Origin: Mycolicibacterium sp.
GTDB taxonomy: Bacteria > Actinomycetota > Actinomycetes > Mycobacteriales > Mycobacteriaceae
Direction: 5' to 3'
NCBI RefSeq assembly: GCF_016462545.1
Contig: NZ_JAEMTA010000047.1
Coordinates: 1-42,714 of the forward strand
Length of the DNA: 42,714 bases
Shown here: positions 31,736 to 39,878 of the stretch, piece by piece
Numbering within the stretch: the first letter of the stretch is position 1
Layout of the letters: every line of letters starts with the position of its first letter
Program-made: the position numbers and the translations under genes
The notes under the pieces: model-generated
Seen by the model: the letters and a program-made list of their open reading frames with translations, nothing else
Databases searched by the model: none
Told to the model about the DNA's origin: nothing

Positions 31736-32100
31736 CCCGGGCGGCGACGGATCTGCCCGCAGCGTTGCTGTTCACCAGCGTTCATCTGCGGATGCCTTCG
31801 AAGGCTCACCGATGGGCAAGATCTTGGCAAACTCTGCCATCTCACTGGGCGAGGCTCTCTAGTTGGCATAACATCCACCGATGACGCGACAGGCAACGGT
31901 AGGTAGGTGCCACGAGAACCGCCGTCAGGCGGCTAGGATGCCCTTGGACGTGGGTCCAGCAGGTTAACTGTCTGGATCTCGTGAACTGCTGGGTCGGCGG
32001 GTTGGGGATGACTCCACCCTGGTGGTGAGGCGTCGAGCCGGATGACCGGGCCGTCGTCTCGAAGCCCAGGTGGGCGGAGTTCTAGGAAGGCGGGTCGCTG
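31736..32100 (+). promoter_or_regulatory. 365-bp region before the c-di-GMP genes with promoter-like and hairpin elements
   Basis: No gene is visible. A weak stem CGGGC/GCCCG (31738-31759) follows the GT-C stop. The direct repeat CAGCGTT occurs at 31760 and 31777, and GCCTTCGAAGGC (31794-31805) is a perfect 12-bp palindrome. TAACAT (31869-31874) could be a -10 element. Downstream are two stems, CCGCC-GTCA-GGCGG (31919-31932) and TGGAC/GTCCA (31945-31958), which would lie in the 5' untranslated RNA of the EAL gene. I see no c-di-GMP riboswitch consensus in it. Confidence 0.35.
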
Positions 32101-33357
32101 GTGAGCGGCGGGGTGCAGCGGGAAGCGAATGGCAGGCCCTCCGACCTCGATGACGCAGTGACGGGTGAGGGCGTAGCGCCCGTCTTCCAACCGATCGTCT
32201 CGTTGCCCTCGGGCACCACCGTCGGGTTCGAGGCACTGGCGCGGTGGCCACACCAGCCGCACCTCGGACCGCAGTCGGTCTTCGCCTACGCGGTGGCCAC
32301 CGAGCAGGTGACCGAACTCGACAGGCTGTGCATCGACCGGGCCGTCGACGGTGCCCTGCGTGGCGGACTGACGGACGGCGCACTGCTCGGCGTCAACTCC
32401 GAACCGGCAAGCGATTACACGGGTCGTGCCGACAGCGAGATCCTGCAGCGCGGGCACGACAAGTTCGAGTTGGTCTTCGAGCTCACCGAACGCGACCTGC
32501 TCGGCCACCTGCCTCGACTGCTCCGGAAGGTCGCCGCACTGCGCGCCGACGGAATCACGATCGCGCTGGACGACGTCGGAGCCAACCCAGAGTCGTTGGC
32601 GCTCTTGGACATCGTGTGTCCGGAGGTGATCAAGCTCGCCAACAATCTGATCCAGGCTCCGCCGAGCGCCGACACCGCCAAGACTGGCGCCGCGATCATG
32701 GCGCATCGCGAGCGTCGGGGAACGCTGATCATCGCCGAGGGCATCGAAACGGATCAGCACTTCGAACAGGCGCTGGCGTGGGGCGCGACGTTGGGCCAAG
32801 GATTCCTGTTCGGCAGGCCCGGTCCACTGCCAGCCCATGCCCACACGGTCGCATGGTCCCCGCCAGCCGTCACGCGATGCGCCGACGGCGTCTTCGACAC
32901 ACCATTCGACGTGGTTGCCGGCGACCCGGCCGTGCGCAGAGCGCGTGGGCGCACCCTGGTCGCCATCTCCCGGCACCTCGAGGAGCAGGCACGCAACTCG
33001 CCGGACGTCTCGATGGTCCTGACGGCGGTGCAGGACCGACGCCACTTCGGCTCGCCCATCCGCGACCGCTATGCGGCGTTGGCCACGGTCTGTCCCTTGG
33101 TCGCCGTGTTCGGTGCCGATCTGGTCGCCGATCAAACCACCGGCGCCCGCATCGTGGAACTTCCGGCCGGGGATCCCCTGTGCACGCAGTGGGTGGTCGT
33201 CACCCTCGGGTCGCACACCGCCGCAGCGCTCATCGCCCGCGAGTGCGGCGGCCGGGACGCAGCCGTCGACGACGGCCGTCAGTTCGACTACGTGGTCACT
33301 CATGACCGTTCGGTCGTCACCGCAGCTGCCGTGGCGCTGCTGAGCAGGGTGCCGTGA
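32101..33357 (+). CDS. EAL-domain c-di-GMP phosphodiesterase with a C-terminal DICT sensory domain
   Basis: A 418-residue cytoplasmic protein. Residues about 24-245 form an EAL domain: E44-A-L (FEALARW), N99, ELTE at 127-130, DD at 157-158, K178, E213/E216 (EGIET) and Q233 (LGQGF). These cover most metal and catalytic residues. In the KxD motif the aspartate is replaced (K178-L-A180) and the DDFG loop reads DDVGANPESL, so activity may be altered. The C-terminal 140 residues look like a DICT domain (VAISRHLEEQARNSPDVSMV ... WVVVTLGSHTAAALIARECG), a module found with c-di-GMP enzymes. GTG 32101 has AGGAAGG ten bases upstream. The GGDEF gene follows after 31 bp, so the two are likely cotranscribed. 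Confidence 0.85.
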   Translation: MSGGVQREANGRPSDLDDAVTGEGVAPVFQPIVSLPSGTTVGFEALARWPHQPHLGPQSVFAYAVATEQVTELDRLCIDRAVDGALRGGLTDGALLGVNSEPASDYTGRADSEILQRGHDKFELVFELTERDLLGHLPRLLRKVAALRADGITIALDDVGANPESLALLDIVCPEVIKLANNLIQAPPSADTAKTGAAIMAHRERRGTLIIAEGIETDQHFEQALAWGATLGQGFLFGRPGPLPAHAHTVAWSPPAVTRCADGVFDTPFDVVAGDPAVRRARGRTLVAISRHLEEQARNSPDVSMVLTAVQDRRHFGSPIRDRYAALATVCPLVAVFGADLVADQTTGARIVELPAGDPLCTQWVVVTLGSHTAAALIARECGGRDAAVDDGRQFDYVVTHDRSVVTAAAVALLSRVP

Positions 33358-33388
33358 TGAGCCGACATCATGGCGACGATCCGGGCGC

Positions 33389-35152
33389 GTGACCCCGATG
33401 GCGACTCCCGACAGCAGCGCGCACTACGACGGAACGGCCCGTCGTAATGGTCGCGCAGATCGCGGGGACGTCGACGAATCGTTTCGTCGGTTGGTCGATC
33501 GCAGTCCCGACGGGATCGTGGTGCACCAGGAGGGCCGGATCGTCTACGCCAACGCGACGGCGGTGCGGTGGGCCGGGGCGCAATACGTCGACCAGGTGAG
33601 TGGGCGGCCGGTCACCGAATTCATTCATCCCGACTCCGTCGAGGCCGTGTTGACCCGGATGACCGCGCTACGCAACGAGGGTGACGTCACCCGGGCCGCC
33701 GAGGGAGTGCTGCTGCGTCTCGACGGCACGACCCTCGACGTGGAGGCCGTCACCGCGCTGACGACGTGGCAGGGGGCGCCTGCCTACCACATCACGCTTC
33801 GGGATCTGACTTTCGTCCGCACCGCTCAGCGCAGCCTGCGTTACCAAGCTGCGCTGGTCGACAGGGTCGGCGTGGCGATCATCGCCACGACGGTCACGGG
33901 TCTGGTCACCAAGTGGAATCGCGGGGCCGAGGTCATCTATCAACGCCCTGCCGCCAGCGCGCTGGCGATGCCGATCGGTGCGGCGTTGGGGGCCAACCTC
34001 GAGCCGGCGGCGATCGTCGCGAACGGCGGCGTGATGCTCGCTACCCACCACACGGCGGACGGGCAACCGATCGTCGTCCGGGTGTCTGCGACCGCGTTGG
34101 ACACCGGGTTCGCCCTCGTGTGTGCCGATGAGACGAAATCCCATGGTGTGGAACGACTCTTGCGCAGGATCGTCAACTCGCTCGACGAGGGCATCCTGGT
34201 GATCGACGGATCGGGCAGCGTCACGTCGGCGAACCCGGCTGCGGAGAAGATCCTCGGCATCTCCGCGGCGACGCTCGTCGGCGGCGACGGCCGCGCCGTT
34301 CACGACATCCCGATGTACGACGCCGCCCGCCATCCCATCGACCCGCGCGAAGGTCCGGTCTCTCGAACCCTGCGGACCGGCAAACCGATCCAAGGGTTCA
34401 TCGCCGGAATCGACCGCGCCGACGGTCGCCGTACGTGGCTACGGGTGAGCTGTCGACCCCTCGACAACGACGACCGCTACGGCACCGCGATCCTGGTCTC
34501 GTTCTCCGACATCACCGCCGAGCAGGTCGCGCGCGAACGGCTCACCTATCGCGCCACCCACGACGCCCTCACCGGCCTTCCGAATCGTGCCGCCGTGCTC
34601 AATCAGATCTCGGATTCTCTTCGTGCCCAGGGTGATCGACGGCTGGGTGCCGTCCTGTTCATCGATCTCGACAACCTCAAGGCGATCAACGACACGCTCG
34701 GCCACGACTCCGGCGACGAACTACTGCAGAGCGTGGCGCAATGCCTGCGTGCATCGGTCGGTCCGAACGACGTCGTCGGTCGACTGGGTGGAGACGAATT
34801 CGTGACCCTCGTCGCGGGTGACGTCGGACCCGACGAACTGGCTGAGTTCGTGACACGGCTGGAGCACAGCCTCTCGGAGCCGATGACGCTGGGCGCCGCC
34901 ACCGTGCGGACGCAGGGCAGCATCGGGGTCACGGTCGTCGCACCTGCCGATGAGCGCAGCGCCATCGAGATTCTGCGCGACGCGGATTCGGCCATGTACG
35001 AGACGAAGGCCAAACGGCGACGGCGCGTCTACCGCATGCCGGGCGGTGCCGAGCACCGGATGCCCGACGGTGTTCAGAACGGCAGCCGCAATGGGGGAGT
35101 GCGCAACGTCGACCGGCATCAGTCCCGGTCCTCCGAGGGCAACGCCCGATAG
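33389..35152 (+). CDS. PAS-PAS-PAS-GGDEF diguanylate cyclase
   Basis: A 587-residue cytoplasmic protein without membrane helices. Three PAS-like regions (about residues 30-135, 145-255 and 256-400) precede a GGDEF domain at about 415-555. The active-site loop is intact, G467-G-D-E-F471 (RLGGDEFVTL), as is the metal/substrate segment VLFIDLDNLKAINDTLGHDS, so it should make c-di-GMP. The product-inhibition I-site (RxxD) is absent: the position reads G458-P-N-D461. The C-terminal 40 residues are low-complexity. The start could be GTG 33389 or ATG 33398; neither has a strong ribosome binding site. PAS domains may sense redox, light or a small ligand; no cofactor motif is evident. Confidence 0.9.
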   Translation: MTPMATPDSSAHYDGTARRNGRADRGDVDESFRRLVDRSPDGIVVHQEGRIVYANATAVRWAGAQYVDQVSGRPVTEFIHPDSVEAVLTRMTALRNEGDVTRAAEGVLLRLDGTTLDVEAVTALTTWQGAPAYHITLRDLTFVRTAQRSLRYQAALVDRVGVAIIATTVTGLVTKWNRGAEVIYQRPAASALAMPIGAALGANLEPAAIVANGGVMLATHHTADGQPIVVRVSATALDTGFALVCADETKSHGVERLLRRIVNSLDEGILVIDGSGSVTSANPAAEKILGISAATLVGGDGRAVHDIPMYDAARHPIDPREGPVSRTLRTGKPIQGFIAGIDRADGRRTWLRVSCRPLDNDDRYGTAILVSFSDITAEQVARERLTYRATHDALTGLPNRAAVLNQISDSLRAQGDRRLGAVLFIDLDNLKAINDTLGHDSGDELLQSVAQCLRASVGPNDVVGRLGGDEFVTLVAGDVGPDELAEFVTRLEHSLSEPMTLGAATVRTQGSIGVTVVAPADERSAIEILRDADSAMYETKAKRRRRVYRMPGGAEHRMPDGVQNGSRNGGVRNVDRHQSRSSEGNAR

Positions 35153-35223
35153 GTGCGCCTTCACGAACCGACACGGAAATGTCATCGTCGTCAATTCTCA
35201 AGGCCGTGGCCAGTATGCGGGTG

Positions 35224-35253
35224 TAACCTCCGGGCGGTCGGCGAGACGCCGAC
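35224..35253 (+). promoter_or_regulatory. Promoter-like element and hairpin upstream of atsA
   Basis: TAACCT (35224-35229) fits a mycobacterial -10. Immediately after it GTCGGCG-AGA-CGCCGAC (35237-35253) forms a perfect 7-bp hairpin, which would start the atsA mRNA and end 25 bp before its ATG. It could stabilise the transcript or be an operator. Confidence 0.35.
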
Positions 35254-35278
35254 GTGCACGAGCGAAGTGACGGGACGA

Positions 35279-37628
35279 ATGCGCGAATTCAACGGCAAGA
35301 TCGAACTCGACATCCGCGACTCCGAGCCGGACTGGGGTCCCTACCAAGCTCCCGTGGCGCCGCCCGGAGCGCCCAACGTCCTCTATCTCGTCTGGGATGA
35401 CACCGGCATCGCGACCTGGGACTGCTTCGGCGGCCTCGTCGAGATGCCCGCGATGAGCCGGATCGCCGAGCGCGGAGTCCGACTCTCGCAGTTCCACACG
35501 ACGGCGCTGTGTTCGCCCACCCGCGCCTCACTGCTCACCGGGCGCAACGCCACCACGGTCGGGATGGCCACCGTCGAGGAGTTCACCGACGGATTCCCGA
35601 ATTGCAACGGACGCATCCGCGAGGACACTGCGCTGCTATCGGAGGTGCTCGCCGAACGGGGGTTACAACACCTACTGCGTCGGCAAATGGCACCTCACGC
35701 CGCTCGAGGAGTCCAATCTTGCTGCCACCAAACGACATTGGCCACTGAGCCGCGGTTTCGAGCGCTTCTACGGGTTCATGGGCGGGGAGACCGACCAGTG
35801 GTACCCGGAGCTGGTGTACGACAACCACCCCGTCGCCCCGCCCGCCACCCCAGAGGAGGGCTACCACCTCTCGAAGGACCTGGCCGACAAGACCATCGAG
35901 TTCATCCGTGATGCCAAGGTGATCGCACCCGACAAGCCGTGGTTCAGCTACCTGTGCCCCGGCGCCGGCCACGCCCCGCATCACGTGTTCTCCGAATGGG
36001 CCGACAAATATGCAGGCCGCTTCGACATGGGATACGAGGCCTACCGCGAGATCGTCCTGGAGAATCAGAAGAAGCTCGGCATCGTGCCGCAGGACACCGA
36101 ATTGTCGCCCGTGAACCCGTATCTCGACGTCAAGGGCCCCAACGGCGAAGCCTGGCCGTACCAGGACACGGTCCGGCCGTGGGACACCCTCAACGACGAG
36201 GAGAAGCGGCTGTTCAGCCGGATGGCCGAGGTGTTCGCCGGCTTCCTGTCCTACACCGACGAGCAGATCGGACGGGTGCTCGACTACCTGGAGGAGTCGG
36301 GTCAGCTGGACGACACCATCATCGTGGTCATCTCCGACAACGGCGCCAGCGGCGAAGGCGGCCCGAATGGATCGGTCAACGAGGTCAAGTTCTTCAACGG
36401 GTACATCGACACCGCCGAGGAGAGCCTGCGGTTCTATGATCAGCTCGGCGGCCCGGAGACCTACAACCACTACCCGATCGGGTGGGCGATGGCGTTCAAC
36501 ACGCCGTACAAGCTCTTCAAGCGCTACGCCTCGCACGAGGGCGGCATCGCCGACACGGCAATCATCTCCTGGCCCAACGGAATCGACGCGCACGGCGAGG
36601 TCCGCGATCAGTACGTCAACGTCTGCGACGTCACGCCGACGATCTACGACCTGCTCGGAATCACCCCGCCCGACGAGGTCGGCGGCATCGCTCAGAAGCC
36701 GCTCGACGGTATGAGTTTCAAGGCGGCGCTTGCCGATTCGAGTGCCGACACCGGGAAGAAGACGCAGTTCTACACGATGCTGGGCACCAGGGGCATCTGG
36801 CACGACGGCTGGTTCGCCAACACGGTGCACGCCGCAAGTCCCGCCGGGTGGTCCCACTTCGACCAGGATCGCTGGGAGCTGTTCCACATCGAGGCCGACC
36901 GCAGCCAGTGCCACGACCTGGCCGCCGAGAACCCGGAGAAGCTCGAGGAGCTCAAAGCCTTGTGGTTCGCCGAAGCGGCGAAGTACAACGGACTTCCGCT
37001 GGCCGACCTCGGCATGTTGGAGACCCTGGCCGGCTGGCGACCGTATCTGTCCGAGGGGCGCAAGACGTTCACCTACTACCCCGGCACCGCCGAGGTGGGC
37101 ATCGGCGCGGCGGTCGAGATCAGCGGACAGTCCTTCTCGGTGCTCGCCGAGGTCACCGTCGACAGTGCAGATGCCGAAGGGGTGCTGTTCAAGCACGGAG
37201 CCGGTCACGGTGGTCACGTGCTGTTCATCGCGGACGGTCGACTGCACTACGTCTACAACTTCATGGGGGAGGACGAACAGCTGGTGTCCGCACCCGACCC
37301 GCTTCCCCTGGGCAGCCACGTCTTCGGGGTCGCCTACGACAGGTCGGGAACCGTGGATGGCAGTCACACTCCGCTCGGCGACGTCTCGCTGTTCGTCGAC
37401 GACCACACGGTCGCCACCAAGGCGGGGGTCCGAACCCATCCCGGCATGTTCGGGCTGGCCGGCGGGGGAGTGGCCGTGGGCCGCAACCCCGGTCAAGCGG
37501 TCTCGGCCCGATACCGGGCGCCGTACCCGTTCACCGGCGGCACCATCGCGAAGGTCGTCGTCGACGTCTCGGGTACGCCGTATCGCGACGTTGAACGCGA
37601 ACTGGCCAGGGCCTTCTCCAAGGATTGA
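35279..37628 (+). pseudogene. atsA: Type I arylsulfatase AtsA, interrupted by a one-base frameshift
   Basis: Two adjacent frames together give a sulfatase of about 782 residues (M. tuberculosis AtsA is 787). The first frame (ATG 35279) holds the metal site WDD at 39-41 and the sulfatase signature CSPTR with the formylglycine cysteine at residue 78. It goes out of frame at a run of five G (35658-35662), where four G would give ERGYNTYCVGKWH. The second frame then continues without a break from TAC 35664 to the stop at 37628, with IIVVISDNGASGEGG and GWAMAFNTPYKLFKRYASHE. The shift is +1, which is not a normal programmed slip. It is either an assembly error, a real mutation or phase variation. 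The adjacent FGE is intact, which argues that the sulfatase was or is used. The enzyme hydrolyses sulfate esters. Confidence 0.9.
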
Positions 37629-37662
37629 TCCGCACCTCGCCGGACCGCCTACCCTGAGCACC

Positions 37663-38586
37663 ATGCTGACGGAGCTGGTCGGGCTGCCGGGCGGATCCTT
37701 CCGGATGGGATCGACGGCCTTCTATCCGGAGGAGTTCCCCGTCCACACGGCCAGCGTGTCCGCCTTCGCCATCGAACGACATCCCGTCACCAACGCGCAG
37801 TACGCCCGCTTCGTCGCCGAGACCGGATACGTGACCGTCGCCGAGCGGCCCTTGGACCCGACGCTCTACCCGGGGGTGGCCGCGGCTGACCTGCTACCCG
37901 GCGCGCTGATCTTCCGACCGACTCCGGGACCAGTCGACCTGAGGGACTGGCGGCAGTGGTGGGATTGGGCGGCCGGCGCCTGGTGGCAAAGACCGTTCGG
38001 ACCGAGCAGCACCACCGACGACCGCCTCGACCACCCCGTCGTGCAGATCTCCTACGTCGACGCCGCCGCCTACGCGCAGTGGGCGGGCCGCCGACTGCCC
38101 ACGGAGGCCGAGTGGGAGTACGCCGCGCACGGAGGAGCGTCGACGACGTACGCGTGGGGTGACGAGATGACGCCCGGCGGCGACCTGATGGCGAACACCT
38201 GGCAGGGCCGCTTCCCGTATCGCAACGACGGCGCCAAGGGATGGGTCGGCACGTCGCCGGTCGGTACGTTCCCGCCGAACGCCTACGGTCTGCTCGACAT
38301 GATCGGCAACGTGTGGGAATGGACGTCGACGCCGTATACGACGCACCACCGGCGGGCAGGAGCGGAGCGACCGGGGGATGACCACATCAGCGACACCACG
38401 ACGGCGTCCGCGGGATGCTGCCCACCTCCCCGCGAGCCGGACCCGACCATCAATCAGACGCTGAAGGGTGGATCGCACCTGTGCGCACCCGAGTACTGCC
38501 ATCGCTACCGTCCGGCCGCGCGGTCGTCGCAGTCCCAGGACAGTGCGACCACCCACATCGGATTTCGCTGCGTCGCCGACGTCTGA
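37663..38586 (+). CDS. Formylglycine-generating enzyme (sulfatase-modifying factor, SUMF1 family)
   Basis: A 307-residue FGE that oxidises the active-site cysteine of type I sulfatases to formylglycine. The first conserved block is GGSFRMGSTAFYPEEFPVHT, then FAIERHPVTNAQYARFV; GRRLPTEAEWEYAAHGG and DMIGNVWEWTSTPY follow. The two copper-binding catalytic cysteines are C274 and C279 in GSHLCAPEYCHRYRPAARSS, spaced as in the Streptomyces enzyme (C272/C277). It lies 34 bp after atsA and is the equivalent of Rv0712. The start is ATG 37663; the longer frame upstream is antisense-like noise over atsA. It is complete and looks functional. Confidence 0.95.
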   Translation: MLTELVGLPGGSFRMGSTAFYPEEFPVHTASVSAFAIERHPVTNAQYARFVAETGYVTVAERPLDPTLYPGVAAADLLPGALIFRPTPGPVDLRDWRQWWDWAAGAWWQRPFGPSSTTDDRLDHPVVQISYVDAAAYAQWAGRRLPTEAEWEYAAHGGASTTYAWGDEMTPGGDLMANTWQGRFPYRNDGAKGWVGTSPVGTFPPNAYGLLDMIGNVWEWTSTPYTTHHRRAGAERPGDDHISDTTTASAGCCPPPREPDPTINQTLKGGSHLCAPEYCHRYRPAARSSQSQDSATTHIGFRCVADV

Positions 38587-38604
38587 TCAGCTCATACTGG
38601 GCCG

Positions 38605-39309
38605 ATGAGGGTGCTCGGGTTGGCGGCGGCAGTCATCGCCGTCGGGGTGGTCGGCGGCTGCGCCGAGACCGGTGACGGTCGTCCGGTCGCCGAACCGAGG
38701 GACTCGTCCACTGCCACTACCTCCATGCCCAGGTCCAGCTCGACGTCGGAGGCCACCGCCACCAGCGTGTCGCCAGTCGAGTTTCCGACGATGGGCGTGA
38801 CGCCCACCCTGAGAGAGACGATCCCGCCCAACGCCCTGGTCTGCCTGCCCGCCGCGGCTCCCGGCACTCCCGCCACGGCACAGATCGGTGACGCCGCCGC
38901 CCCCAAGGTCGTCGTGTCCCTGCCCGAGGCGTGGACCGCGGCACCCGGACCCACGGGACTGACGCTCACCGGGCCCGACGGGATGTCCGGCGCCGTCGAC
39001 ATCACCGAGACCGCCCTCGACCCCGCCGCGGCGTTCGAGAAGTACTCCGACGACATCACGGCCAGTGCGCCGATCAGCAGTGTCAGCGTCCTGCCCGCGG
39101 AGAGCTGTGGATTCAGCGGCCAGCGACTGATGGGCGTGCTGTCGGGCGGCGCCCAGGGCAAGATGACCTACGAGGATCGCATTGCCCACGTCTGGACGAA
39201 TACGAACGACTACCTGGTGGTCATCCACGTCGCGGCGCCCCAGGGATCGCCGGCCTTCGACGCCGCGACGTCGGTGTTGACGGCCGACTTCGCCGTTACC
39301 ATCCCGTGA
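38605..39309 (+). CDS. Putative lipoprotein, function unknown
   Basis: A 234-residue exported protein with a lipobox VGGC (Cys19) after a short signal sequence (GLAAAVIAVGVV), then a Ser/Thr-rich linker (DSSTATTSMPRSSSTSEATA). The folded part from about residue 80 (PKVVVSLPEAWTAAPGPTGL ... MTYEDRIAHVWTNTNDYLVV) resembles the LpqN/LpqT-type mycobacterial lipoproteins in overall pattern; that is a weak inference. CATACT at 38593-38598 sits six bases before ATG 38605 and there is no ribosome binding site, so the mRNA is probably leaderless with its own promoter. Confidence 0.8.
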   Translation: MRVLGLAAAVIAVGVVGGCAETGDGRPVAEPRDSSTATTSMPRSSSTSEATATSVSPVEFPTMGVTPTLRETIPPNALVCLPAAAPGTPATAQIGDAAAPKVVVSLPEAWTAAPGPTGLTLTGPDGMSGAVDITETALDPAAAFEKYSDDITASAPISSVSVLPAESCGFSGQRLMGVLSGGAQGKMTYEDRIAHVWTNTNDYLVVIHVAAPQGSPAFDAATSVLTADFAVTIP

Positions 39310-39322
39310 CGACGCCGTCGGC

Positions 39323-39359
39323 CGGGCGAGGGTTCCGCAGCGATTTGGTGCATCGCCCG
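39323..39359. terminator. Possible terminator hairpin before the rplN promoter
   Basis: CGGGCGA (39323-39329) and TCGCCCG (39353-39359) are perfect 7-bp complements with a 23-base loop, 14 bp after the lipoprotein stop. There is no T-tract, and the -35 of the rplN promoter lies in the loop, so its role as a terminator is uncertain. Confidence 0.35.
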
Positions 39360-39380
39360 TGCTCACCTAGTATGTAGGGG
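39345..39380 (+). promoter_or_regulatory. spc (rplN) operon promoter
   Basis: TTGGTG (39345-39350), a 17-bp spacer and TAGTAT (39368-39373) form a sigma-A type promoter. The start should fall around 39379, the beginning of GGTTGCCT. Spacing, the CTCA just before the -10 and this octamer are shared with the rpsJ promoter, showing the spc genes are not dependent on read-through from the S10 operon. Confidence 0.65.
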
Positions 39381-39509
39381 TTGCCTCGGGCAGACCTCGG
39401 TGGCCGCTTTTGTTTCAGAGCGGAAGCCCTGCGTGCCCTTCGGTGACGAAGACCGCGTACGACGAACAGTTTCGTGCTGTTCGTCGTGCAATCGATTCGA
39501 GGAGATCTA
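39379..39509 (+). promoter_or_regulatory. Hairpin-rich leader of the spc operon
   Basis: About 130 bases precede rplN. Three stems are visible. CCGCT/AGCGG closes at 39404-39423. CTTCG-GTGA-CGAAG (39438-39451) has a GNRA tetraloop. ACGACGAACAG/CTGTTCGTCGT (39459-39487) is a perfect 11-bp stem around a seven-base loop, extendable by two further pairs, ending 12 bases before the GAGGAG of rplN. The arrangement suggests RNA-level control, possibly by a ribosomal protein. Confidence 0.5.
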
Positions 39510-39878
39510 GTGATTCAGCAGGAATCGCGGCTCAAGATCGCCGACAACACGGGCGCCAAGGAGATCTTGTGCATCCGGGTTCTCGGTGGCTCGGGTAGGC
39601 GTTACGCCGGCATCGGCGATGTCATCGTCGCGACCGTGAAGGACGCCATCCCCGGCGGCAACGTCAAGAAGGGCGAGGTCGTCAAGGCCGTCATCGTCCG
39701 CACCGTGAAGGAGCGTCGTCGCGCCGACGGCAGCTACATCCGGTTCGACGAGAACGCCGCCGTCATCATCAAGCCCGACAACGACCCGCGCGGTACCCGC
39801 ATCTTCGGGCCGGTCGGTCGCGAGCTTCGCGAGAAGCGCTTCATGAAGATCGTCTCGCTTGCCCCGGAGGTGCTGTAA
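39510..39878 (+). CDS. rplN: 50S ribosomal protein L14
   Basis: A 122-residue L14, full length, at the subunit interface. It contains IQQESRLKIADNTGAKEILC, then VKKGEVVKAVIVRTVKERRR and GTRIFGPVGRELREKRFMKI. I use GTG 39510 preceded by GAGGAG rather than the upstream in-frame start at 39474, which would add 12 residues over the leader hairpin. First gene of the spc operon. Confidence 0.98.
   Translation: MIQQESRLKIADNTGAKEILCIRVLGGSGRRYAGIGDVIVATVKDAIPGGNVKKGEVVKAVIVRTVKERRRADGSYIRFDENAAVIIKPDNDPRGTRIFGPVGRELREKRFMKIVSLAPEVL

Noticed and set aside
31736..32100. c-di-GMP riboswitch before the EAL gene
   Set aside because: Hairpins exist but I cannot find the conserved GEMM core or receptor elements, so the region is listed only as a structured leader.
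35650..35670. Programmed ribosomal frameshift in atsA
   Set aside because: The required shift is +1 over a plain G5 run, without a typical slippery heptamer, stalling structure or stop codon nearby; an indel or sequencing error is simpler.
36730..37662. Long N-terminal extension of the FGE gene reaching back over atsA
   Set aside because: The extension is out-of-frame atsA sequence rich in Ser/Arg; the FGE fold begins right after ATG 37663.
35583..37664. 693-residue open frame on the minus strand over atsA
   Set aside because: Antisense shadow of the sulfatase; the plus-strand reading has intact sulfatase motifs and the minus-strand product has none.
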